Origin: Spodoptera frugiperda
Taxonomy: Eukaryota > Arthropoda > Insecta > Lepidoptera > Noctuidae
Direction: 5' to 3'
NCBI RefSeq assembly: GCF_023101765.2
Contig: NC_064229.1
Location: forward strand, 3,042,001 to 3,106,000
Length of the DNA stretch: 64,000 nt
The notes beneath the pieces are model-generated. The model did no database searches. It saw nothing but the letters and a program-made list of their open reading frames with translations, and was not told the DNA's origin. Positions 9,800 to 19,800 of the stretch are shown here, piece by piece (position 1 is the stretch's first letter; each line of letters starts with the position of its first letter). The position numbers and the translations under genes were made by a program.

Positions 9800-10127
9800 G
9801 GCTACTGACAGTGTTTATTGACTTTACATGTCTTACTTGACGTCTACAATATTGCATTATACATACATAGTATAGGTTTGTTTGTTTGACCTTGACCGAT
9901 GGCCAGGCACGTGATATGGTGATTTGTAACCACTGAAATAATAATACCAAGCTTGTTGGTTACCCAAAAGAGTACCTATGTGGACAAAGAATAGAATACG
10001 ATAACAGGCGTTACCTTAGGCGTGTATTTAGTTTCAAATAATCTAATTCTATAATGCAGTTTAAACTAAAGATAATATCGAATTTTATCTTTGAAAATTT
10101 TCAGTACAATGTCTCACTTACTTAAAC

Positions 10128-10272
10128 ATTATTAGAAGGGGGTAATTTGGCCTCCGGTAACCTAACTCACACAACGAATCAAAACGCAAGCGTTGTTTCA
10201 CGTCGGTTTTCTCTGAGGCCGTTGTATCACTCCGGTCGAGCCGGCCCATTCGTGCCGAAGCATGGTTCTGAC
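10128..10272 (-). repeat. LINE/SINE fragment in GST-A intron 4
   Basis: On the - strand it reads GCTTCGGCACGAATGG, CTCGACCGGAGTGATAC and AACGACGTGAAACA-like sequence. This is the upstream part of the 18770-19085 and 20680-20975 repeats. Confidence 0.55.
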
Positions 10273-10599
10273 ACAATAAATTGTTTAAAAAGTTTTTGTA
10301 AAGGGATGGATTATTTATTGACATTTAAAATATTTTACCGTCTATATTTTACAGGTATCCTAAGATCTGTGCATGGGTAAAGCGCTGTGCAGAATACGAT
10401 TTTTATAAGAAAGGAAATCAACCAGGCCTTATGGAATTTCGTCGCCTTCTGAAAATATATTTGGCACGTTAAATTCACACGGAGTGAGATCCATGGTTCG
10501 TAAAATCTAAGATTTTAGCAAAGTGAAAGCGAGGGATGATTAGTAGTAGTATGTGGTTAAGAAAAAATAAGCAAACAATACATTTTAGTGTAGTTTAAG

Positions 10600-10810
10600 T
10601 TAGTTTAATTTTTAGTGGTTTTTTCTTCCCCTTTTGAATTATTGTACACGCACTACCCATTCCCAGATAATTTGATAAATTCCATCCAAATTCCGTCTGG
10701 AAGAAATCGCCGTGTGTGATAAGACCGCCCATTGTACTTTAATTACTATTACAATGTAAATGTGTTTTATGTATGTGTGCAATAAAGTATACAATAAAAA
10801 ATAAATAAAT
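10600..10810 (+). repeat. LINE 3' tail supplying GST-A poly(A) signals
   Basis: CCGTCTGGAAGAAATCGCCG, GTGTGATAAGACCGCCC and GTATGTGTGCAATAAAG are the recognisable end of a moth LINE. The only AATAAA hexamers after the GST-A stop codon (10781-10786 and 10793-10798) lie inside it. Confidence 0.55.
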
Positions 10811-10994
10811 AATATGTTATATAAATAATAATGATTATTAAACTTTTTAACAATACTGGCTTTTTGTGACTACTTATTTACGTTTAAATACGATTCAGTA
10901 AAACATAGTATATTATAGCGTAAATAATTACTAACAACTACCAGTATATATTATTATGTGCTCAATCAAAAATATCTATGCATTTTAATAATAA

Positions 10995-11235
10995 TGTGGC
11001 GACACATGACAAGTGACAGATGACAGAAGTCGCACATAGACTATCGACGAGCAAAAGAACAAATGACGTCATATATATCCTGAATCGCACATGTGAAGTT
11101 TACATGCGAATTAACATGGATAGAAAATCCCAACGAACAACAGTTGGGCAGAAAGCCCGCCAGGCATGATCACGTCGGCTGGTCGGAGGATCCTTCTATT
11201 CTTAGGGAACTTTACTCTCTGTTCCCTAAAATATA
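10995..11235 (+). repeat. Interspersed repeat, GACAAGTGACA family, uninterrupted copy
   Basis: It begins TGTGGCGACACATGACAAG and ends with the small hairpin TTAGGGAAC/GTTCCCTAA. This copy lacks the hairpin MITE found in the copy at 3393-3800 and so shows the empty target. Confidence 0.65.
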
Positions 11236-11239
11236 ATTG

Positions 11240-12140
11240 GGTTATGACATTAGTTCTATTCAATTTCTGTCAAAAACTCAAACCAAGTTTTCAAAATTCG
11301 GCCTTAATTTGCACCTCAGCTAAAGTTTATTATAAATAATAATTTCTACACATTACCTTCAATTTATTTAAAATCATTTTTAAAATATAAAAAGCCAGGA
11401 TTAAAATTTAATATAATTTTTAAATAATTTGTAATGTTTGTCCACATGTTTCTATAGCAACATCCTTAATTGCATTTGCATTTGTTGCATATAGTAATTA
11501 TAAAATACCGTTGCATATTATTAAGAAATGTACCACACGTATTAATTTCTGAGAATTCTCCGTACATCTGTCATTTTCACATAAACAGCGCAATCAAAAC
11601 ATGTAATTATTTTAATGAAGAAATTTATTTCTTTGATCTAATTATTAAATGTAGGGCTTCCAGCACACAACATATATTTAGTCAACAAATTAAAGGAGGA
11701 ATACGAAAAAAAAAATCTAAAGGTGGTATTTATTTATATTGAATTCAAAATATTTGGAAACAACGTAAATATAAATCTGGGTAACTAATTGTCTTAGAAA
11801 TATTACTGAACAGCTTTCTACACTCCCATTTTAATATTTTTAAATATTATTTTATTTTGTATTTTATAAGAAGTATTTAAAAATGTAATTTTAGAGAATT
11901 ATGTTAATGGCATTAAGATAATCATAACATCTTGCAACACCGGAGACTTCAAAACAAACATTTTACACTGTTTTTATAATATTTTATTGAAGCCGATTTG
12001 TACAGCAATATTTACATTAAATCATCAACAAATAAAAATAGTGAGAAATCTTTTACAATAAGAAACCTTTTACAATAAAAATATATAGAATTTAAGAAGA
12101 AATAAAAATCCACACCATGACACTGACAGAAGAAGCCAAA
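11240..12140. other. Intergenic AT-rich, with one LINE tail
   Basis: Nothing gene-like. 11820-11910 (TATTTTTAAATATTATTTT, TTAGAGAATTATG) matches the LINE tail also seen at 12736-12775 and 35640-35730. Confidence 0.45.
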
Positions 12141-12147
12141 AATCTTT

Positions 12148-12775
12148 TTGATAAATATATTATATTATACATGTGAAAATTCAATGTTGACGCGAGCAAG
12201 ATTACGAAACGCACACCCACCATCCCCGGACTCGCCGCTCAGCTCCGCCTCGCCGTCACCGGAACCCAACCACGAAGAACTACCGGTGACAGCAGTTGCG
12301 TCGAGCTGGAGCAGCAAGAGGGACGGAGCTATGTAGGTTGTATAGCTCCGTCCCTCTTACACTGATCAATGATCGACCATTCTGACACAATTGTAATAGC
12401 AGACTAAGCCCCAGGTGGCGGCCGGGAAGATGCCGACCACCGACGGGCTTGGGAGCCAGGAGTCAACAGACCCCGGGTCCCTGCTACCGGTGCCGGTGGT
12501 TGTGCGCGGCGCATGAAATGGTCTCAAACTATAAAAGAGAACGTCATGCGCGCGTACTACGGTGCTACGGAGGGAGGAACCAACCTCACTGCGTACCGTG
12601 AAAGGATGCTGTCGATGTTTCAGGTACTCGAGCCATCCGTCAACGTCTCGGCTCAACGACTCTCGGATCAGGTGCGGGTCATCCAACGCAATCGTAGATT
12701 GGATGAGGCTTAGAAGCTCTGCGCGACCTAACTCAACTCTAATTTTAGAGAATTTTAAATAAATATATGTGTTCA
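12148..12775 (+). mobile_element. Internally deleted LINE with a MITE inserted in it
   Basis: 12187-12307 encodes a Pro/Ser-rich N-terminal stretch (PPSPDSPLSSASPSPEP). After a MITE half at 12313-12407 the GC-rich frame resumes to a stop at 12711. It contains MKWSQTIKENVMRAYYGATEG and ALSDQVRVIQRNRRLDEA-like residues, which resemble the DNA-binding-type N-terminal region of some LINE polyproteins. The sequence then jumps directly to the LINE 3' tail (AATTTTAGAGAATTTTAAAT), skipping the reverse transcriptase. GC content is far above the neighbourhood. Confidence 0.5.
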
Positions 12776-13379
12776 ATTTGTAAGTTCTTCTTATAAAGAT
12801 ATACTCGGTTTCAACACCATACTACTATTTATATAAAAACTACCATGTAGATCGATAGATGGCGTTGGGATCGAGTTAAATCGCGATATGGTTTCGTTAC
12901 TGGCAAAACATTAGGGCACTAGGTTTGACAGACGTAAATTTGTCTCGCTCTGAGATACTGCGTTTCATTCGAGTATCACTGGCTTCAAAGGACTATGTGT
13001 CGATAATGTTTAATATGTAAAAGATAATCAATCATCGACCAATCAATAAATCGATGGATAGCATAGTCATAATATACTTTATGTATGTTAGTTCAATTAT
13101 TATTGACCATGAAAGCATATGAAAAAGTTCTTTAAAAACGTCAATAATTCAAGGAGGACTATTTTTCTAGGTACTTGGCCTTGCAGGACGGTGATTAGTG
13201 TCAGAACTGACGTGAACTGATGATAATATATGCAACCGATACGCCTCCAGGCACCTAAGTGGATAGACAATAGATGTGAGAAAAGAAATGTTTGGAATGA
13301 GCATGATGACAACTAGAAATGAAATAAATAACTTTTGTCGATTGTCAGAAACCGATAGGCCCCTATGAATAGGCATGTT

Positions 13380-13540
13380 TCCTGCTAGTCAAATTCAATA
13401 CTTTTTACGAAACGTCAAAAACGATATTTTCTATGAGCTTTGTATGAAATACTCTATTATGACGTCACAAGTTTTTGAAGTCAAATAGCAGACTTATTTC
13501 TAGAAATTTAGCTAGAAAAAATAGAAAATTAAGTAGTTCA
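13380..13540. repeat. Interspersed repeat shared with 57460-57605
   Basis: CCTGCTAGTCAAATTCAATAC, CGATATTTTCTATGA and ATGACGTCA recur in inverted orientation at 57460-57605. Probably a MITE; termini uncertain. Confidence 0.5.
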
Positions 13541-13934
13541 TCAAACTTATGAATGAAAGTGTGATTATTTTTGAATATGTTATTGTATTGAAAAGTTGTA
13601 ATAATTTATATTTAACCCAGTCATCATCCCTATTGCCTTTTTTGACAGGGAAAAACCTTCAGAAGACTACTAGCTTTTTGGGAAAAAATTGGGGAGGGTG
13701 GAATTTTTACCTCACTAAAACACTACCATCATCATCACCACCACTATTTGCACTTAAAGGAGGCACCGACTCCTCTTAGTATACCAACCTACGAGATGCA
13801 TAGTTGTGACGACATTACTTTGTGTCAAATGTCATATGTACTTATTTCAATTAAGGCCCCTCGTCTACAACGACAATTTGTAGCTATGCTGTCGCGCATT
13901 CACGAAAGATGTGATTGGTATGAAGATTTTTTTT

Positions 13935-14103
13935 TTACATTTAATGGGTCGACGTTTGGCCGCTATCTTACCTGATGGTAAGTGATGATGCGGCCTACGG
14001 TGAAGCACGTCTGCCCATAAGCGACCTATTCACTCGGGCCTTGAAGACAACCAGGTTATACCCATCAAGAAACACAGACTCCGGCAAGGAGTTCCACTCC
14101 TAG
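13935..14103 (+). repeat. LINE-tail repeat (GTAAGTGATGATGCGGCC family), second copy
   Basis: It matches 6535-6690 over its full length, including CCTATTCACTCGGGCC and AACACAGACTCCGGCAAGG, and ends at CCACTCCTA. Confidence 0.6.
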
Positions 14104-14548
14104 ATATGACTAAACACGTGATTTGTGCGAAGATTCTATGATTCTATATTCTTGAATCTATGTATTGATACGAAGGAGCAGGGTTCTCTAATACAGGCAC
14201 TGTTTGTCTAAAAAAAGAACTCTAATCTCAAAAAATTGATTAAAACTTTCTTAGATTATTCATTCATTTTTATTATTTTTAATGTTTAAGTTGTAAATAT
14301 ATTAGTCTTAGTTTTTATTTTTACTTAGTCTATGTATTTAAGTTTAAGTAAGTGCACATATACTTTGAAAGTAAGTAATTAATAAAAGTAAAAAAAATAA
14401 CATTTTAATTGTTATTAAAACATGCAACTTTAATGTACACGAGTTTTCTTTGTATTTATTTTATTTTGTTACAAAACTATTAGCACGTCAAAAGTTTCTT
14501 ATAATAAAATTAATCCTTATTAAATTGCCGCATCCACATTTGGTTCGC

Positions 14549-14676
14549 TCATAACGGTATGGCCCAACCGGCTATTACGGCCTCAATGTTGGCATCATTG
14601 GCACTCCGTCCCACTACTTGGTACAACACGATTGTGTGAGTGACCGCGTTCTCCATCTCTCTGATAACACTTGGAA
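14549..14676 (-). CDS. Candidate terminal coding exon of an unrecognised gene
   Basis: On the - strand, 41 sense codons run without a stop from a possible acceptor (TACCTTAG just before 14676) to TGA at 14551-14549. The residues have a gene-like composition (for example IREMENAVTHTIVLYQVVG) and third-position variety, unlike the A/T-rich noise around. AATAAA occurs downstream on the same strand near 14457-14462. No upstream exon was found and the family is not recognised. It could be the last exon of a gene, a retrocopied 3' end, or a transposon fragment. Confidence 0.3.
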
Positions 14677-14689
14677 CTAAGGTATGTAT

Positions 14690-16050
14690 TTTGTAAACAT
14701 TACTAACTATATTCTAGAGCTTTTGCGTTTATAAATGCTGATTAACAACTTTAAAAAACATTGACATAATTATTTATGATAACAACTGTATTACGATCTA
14801 CAATGAATAAATGAATTTGAATTTGAAAAAATACAAAAAGTAATGCTATCTTGTTGAAGCAATTACCATTGAATTCTTTTTTTACTTAATATAAAAAAAA
14901 ACACATCATATTAATCCGTCCTTAAACAAAATAAATCGTCTGGATAAAGGAAGATGCAAATCTTGGTCCCACCTTCCAATAGCTATGTGTGTTACATCAT
15001 TGGATATGTAATTTTAAGCTGAATAAAAATTACTATGACGCCAAGTTCCAAATCTTAGTTCGTTCAGAGTTATTCTTTATTAAAAATGGTACTTTTAACA
15101 ATAGCCAAGCAATGCTATTTTTACATCATTTTATTTTTTATTTTATTTTATTTTTGTTTATTGGCCAACCAACAATTGTTTACACTGATAACAATTAAAG
15201 TAATTATGTAATATCCTAGGTTAGTGTAACAATTTATTACAGGTTAGCACCGCATGCCCCATGAACAAATAAGATGTGCCACAAGCACATACAAATAAAG
15301 CCTAATATACTAACATAGAGATGTAAAACATACAAAAACCATAATTTATCTACAATAGGAAAATAATTAGAGTCACATCGAAACATTAAAAAAAATTAAA
15401 AACCAAAACAAAATCGAATTCAAAATCACAATCAAAACAACAATCATAAATCAAAATTAAAATCAAAACAAAGCAACAATCAAGAATTAAAATCGAAATT
15501 ATTAGTCAAATAAAAATTACTATCAATATTACAATCCAGATTAATTAAACATTAATATTAATATTAATTTAAATCCAAATCAAAATCAAAAGTCAGATCA
15601 TAATCACAATCAAAAGCACGAAATTCCAAATTTAATTAAAATTAGAATAAAAATTGCGTTGCATTTGTGCTTAATAAACGTAGTTTTAGTGCAAAATAGA
15701 ACAGTGTTTTGCTTCGAATGTTAATACATACAGTCAATTATTTATTAGAATGAATAGGTTAAACAAAACTCTCGGAGCGTAAAGCGTATTTAATTGAACG
15801 TGATACTGAATATAATATCCTTATCTGCTATAATTAAACTTATGATGATACGTTATCACAAACAACTGTTAAAAGGGCTTTAGGGTATACATTTAGCGTA
15901 CATAATATTCCAAACCAATATACCTAGTCCTGCCATAAAATATATTGTAATAGAGAATTTTTTTTTTAACAGTAAATAACATTTATTAATTTGACAGTGT
16001 GTTAGTTTAATACATACTTAAATAATAATATACAACAATTAAAAATACAA
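14690..16050. other. Intergenic, low-complexity A-rich core
   Basis: 15300-15660 is dominated by AATCAAAA-like units (AAAATCAAAAC, AATCACAATC) without a strict period. The rest is AT-rich with no feature recognised. Confidence 0.5.
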
Positions 16051-16055
16051 AAAGC

Positions 16056-16163
16056 TTATTCGAAGTGGTCTCCGTTGTCTGCAATACAGACCTTTAAACG
16101 TTGAGGCCAGTTATCAATAGAAGCACGCACACTTTCCATGGGAAAATTCTTCACTGCCAATCT
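16056..16163 (-). pseudogene. Mariner-type transposase, C-terminal fragment
   Basis: On the - strand the reading ends SIDNWPQRLKVCIADNGDHFE and then TAA, the C-terminal signature of a mariner-family transposase. Nothing of the catalytic domain remains nearby. Confidence 0.6.
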
Positions 16164-16651
16164 AAGTATACATGTACATTAAACCAATATACTATACATT
16201 AAATAACCGTTCTGGTTCTTTGCAACATGTCTCAAAGGCGTTTTAAAAAATATTATGGATGGTGAAAAATTGTGAATGGTTTTGAAACTTATAGACCGTA
16301 GCGTACCAGTTATAATCTGATGCTTCTAATGTTAAATATGTTAATAATAACAAATAAATAAATACATTACCTTTATACAAAACCTTTATAGGTTTACCAA
16401 CAGCCTCTGTATCAAGAATATTAAGTGCAGTAATACGTATCAGTTTTGGACTTATACAGCTGTTGCCAATTATAGGTTAACTAACATTTAATAATGCCTA
16501 ATAATCAAATTCCGGGTGCAATTGCTTTAAAAACTTTAAATTATATCATACTTTAACTTTAAAAAGTAATATATATTAATAATTCAGTGAAATTTCGGTA
16601 AAATTGGCCGGTCGATGGCAGCGGTTGGTAGATTTATTATAGGCTAGAATC

Positions 16652-16771
16652 TATCGATCGACATCGACCAATCCATTCTACCATCGATCGATGGTATCTA
16701 TCGGCTATCAATCGATTGGCGTGATATACATTATCAATCGACATCGACTAATCCATTCTACCATCGACCGA
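16652..16771. repeat. Two 40-bp direct repeats upstream of GST-B
   Basis: 16652-16691 and 16732-16771 match at 37 of 40 positions, 80 bp apart, and contain CATCGACCAATCCATTCTAC and ATCGATCGAT-type palindromes. They end 61 bp before the GST-B start codon, so they may be a decayed tandem repeat or a promoter element. Confidence 0.6.
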
Positions 16772-16832
16772 CGACCGCTCGATGGATGTGGAACACCCTT
16801 AAAAAGTCCAATTTTTCCAGAGCTCATCAACA

Positions 16833-19800
16833 ATGGTACTGACGCTGTACAAAATAGATGCGAGTCCACCAGTCAGGTCTGTGTTCATGACCATAGAGGC
16901 CTTGGACCTTAAGGACGTACAAATGGTTGATGTCAACTTGTTCGAAGGAGAACATTTAAAGGAAGAATATTTAAAGGTACATATACTCGTATATACAACG
17001 TGTAACAAAATACCCATATACATCAAGAAGCCCTGATGAATACAGGTTGAATAAAATCTCTACACAAAGTTTCAGCTTAAAATATGTTTAAAAAAAAATT
17101 AGTACCAAATACTTGATATCGCATAGTTCTTGATTTCAAATCATACAAACGTGTCAAAACACTACAGGGATCACTCGCTAATATTACGAAACATTTCTTC
17201 TGTCAATCTGATCGCCTAGTACCTGTCTACCTAATTTTGATTCGCGCGCCGGCACGATTTGAAACATTTATAACTTGGTACCATGAAATCATGAGTTTAA
17301 AAAACCCTTCCTGTATCGTTTGTTATGTTACCTAAAAACCGTGCAATTGATATGTATTCCCCCTTTTTGTTACACGTTGTATATATTTTATTTATATTGT
17401 GATATGCCAAGTTAGTGGTAGTGAGTAAACAGCTCGTCTGACTAGTATTATTGTTAGAGTTGGAAGGAACGCAGACATGTATAGCGCCTAGTATTAATTA
17501 ATAGCAATACGCGCAGATACATATTTCTGCATTGACAATAATTATAGGTACCGTAAAATGGGGTGAATAGGGATCTAGAGGTGAATAGGGACAGAAGAGG
17601 AGTGAATAGGTTTAGGGAAATTCTTCATAGTATCTATTCACCCCTCTTCTGTCCCTATTAACCTCTCGATCCCTATTCACCCCGTTTTACTGTACCTTCT
17701 TCTACGTTTGGTTTGATAATTATATTGTGCACTGTCATTGCTAATTAATTCTTAAAATAAATAGTTTTCTATAGTTCTCAATCTTATAGAGAGAGACTTA
17801 TAGTCTCAATCTTTTATTATTTCATCAATTATACATGTGTATGTTTGCTATCGGTGTGGTATCAAGTCGAACCATCGAAGTCGAAGTCGACTGCCTCGTT
17901 GGTCGAGTAGTCGCAAGTGTGACTGCCGGACAAGGGTCTCGGGTTCGATTCCCGGGTCGGCCAATGTGTTACTGGACTTTTTTCAGCTTTTAGAAAATTT
18001 CTCAGTAGTAGCACGGAGTCTGGAATGTGTCCGGTATATGGCAGTAGTTTTACCACCTATTACTTGGGACTTAAATAAAATACAAATGGTGAAAAGTGGA
18101 TGTACATTGTATAGCGGCATTACGTGCCGTAATGTGCGCCTCTGCCTACCCTTTCGGGGATAAAAGGCGTGACGTTGCATATCAAGTTGAACCAATACCA
18201 TTACACTGATGTAATGGTAACAAATCATAACTATATTTTAATTATTTCCAGGTGAATCCGCAGCATACTGTGCCGATGCTCGCTGACAATGAGTTTTATA
18301 TTTGGGACAGGTAAGAATAAAATATAAAAATATATAACACTACCTACTTCCGCGCGGTTTCACCCGCTCTGCTTGGCTACTATTGGTCATAGCGTGATGT
18401 TTTATTATAGCCTATAGCCTTTCTCGATAAAAGCACTACCTAACACAAAAATAATTATTCAAATCGGACTAGTAGTTCCGGAGATTAGCGCGTTCAAGCA
18501 AACAAACAAACTCGTCAGCTTTATAATATTAGTATAAATTTATGTCAATAAATCCTTAATTAGACACTTTTAAAACGTCAAATTGGGTCGTCCGTCAGTC
18601 TGTCTGTCAGTGAAGGTAGGTGCTTGTTCCAAAATGTAGCTTTCAATGGAAAAGAACGAGCAATTCGATACTTGATGCTCCAAAGTCCCAGTAAAATTAG
18701 TTCGTCTGTTGAGGGGTAAAAATGTGAATTCTGAGGTATATTTTACTTCTCTGAATTAAAAACATTTTTTTTTTTATGAAAAACGCCAGTAATCGACCAG
18801 ACGTATTACCTGATGGTAAGCAATCGCCGCCGCCCATGGACACTTGAAACACAAGAGGCGTAACAAGTGCGTGTCCGGCTTTTTGGGAGTTAGGAATTTA
18901 AGGGTTGTTGTTCGGGAATCGGGGATGGGGAAGATTGGGAAGGGGGGAATTGGGCCTCCGGTAACCACACTTACACAACGAAATACAACGCAAGCTTTGT
19001 TTCACGTCGGTTTTCTGTGAGGCCGTGGTATCACTCCGGTCGAGCCAGCTCATTCGTGCCGAAGCATGGCTCTCCCACACTTAAATTATTTCTATTTATA
19101 TTATTTATCCATGGCCTCTTGGTCCGTTCCCTTGTCATACATGAATTAAAACATCATAACATTCCACTATGTTGGTAATATAGTGGTTTTAGATGAAGCA
19201 TTGACTTAATACTTAACGTAGCGTTAATATTTACAGCTAACTTGCAGCTGATCGCGTTGGCTTATTTATTGTGTCACTAGTGGTCGCCTATTGGCCGAAA
19301 TTCGACCATATATGATTTAATTTACAATACCACTTAACGTACGTTGAAGGATAATTTTTATATAACTCAAACTCTTTTATAAAACTCTTTTCATATGAGA
19401 CGTGAGAATATCATCGCAATGTCTATCGATTTTGACGTTTTGTCAAATACGATCAGATACTATGCATGTGTGTGTAATGTTTTATTTATTGATTTAATAT
19501 ACTTTATAAGTATTATTTTTGAAAAATATTAGCGCTATGCACTTCTCCTACACATAAACTATAAATGTACCAAATTTTATGCTTTTACGTCCGCGCAATT
19601 TTCGTAAAAAGCGGTCCAAAGTTTTTGCATCACGTATTAATATATAGATTATTGATATACCTATTTATCGGATACCTCTAATTGACTGTGTTGTTAGTTT
19701 TGCTATGAGAAAATCAGGAAATATACTATCATCACCAAACTTTATTATCTATCGAAGATTGTCCTAAGTTGCATTTCATTGGCCCTTCTTTAATATATCG

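Larger units (their letters stand above)
5526..10472 (+). pseudogene. GST-A: epsilon-class glutathione S-transferase gene with a 1-nt frameshift
   Basis: Five coding exons: 5526-5669, 7217-7275, 7955-8095, 9048-9241 and 10355-10472 (TAA 10470-10472), all with GT/AG borders. Exon 1 carries the GSH-binding start with Ser11 in DASPPVR. Exon 2 has NPQHTIP (His53), and the exon 2/3 junction makes Asp67-Ser68 of the epsilon DSHAI motif. Exon 4 has the fold-initiating LTVADISC. GSTs conjugate glutathione to xenobiotics in the cytosol. One base is missing between the Arg codon at 8025-8027 and the following GG, giving TAA at 8034-8036. Without that loss the length would be 218 residues, matching GST-B. 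Residue 66 is Ser instead of the usual Trp. Introns hold two MITEs, SINEs and LINE tails. Likely a recent pseudogene, or a sequence error. Confidence 0.85.

Noticed and set aside
12366..12776. 136-codon frame on the - strand
   Set aside because: Shadow of the LINE N-terminal frame on the + strand and of the MITE half; the + strand reading has the recognisable family pattern.
18774..19080. Frames reading HASARMSWLDRSDTTASQK-like residues (also at 10118 and 20739)
   Set aside because: The same phrase recurs in several repeat copies with indels; it belongs to a LINE/SINE repeat, not to a host gene.
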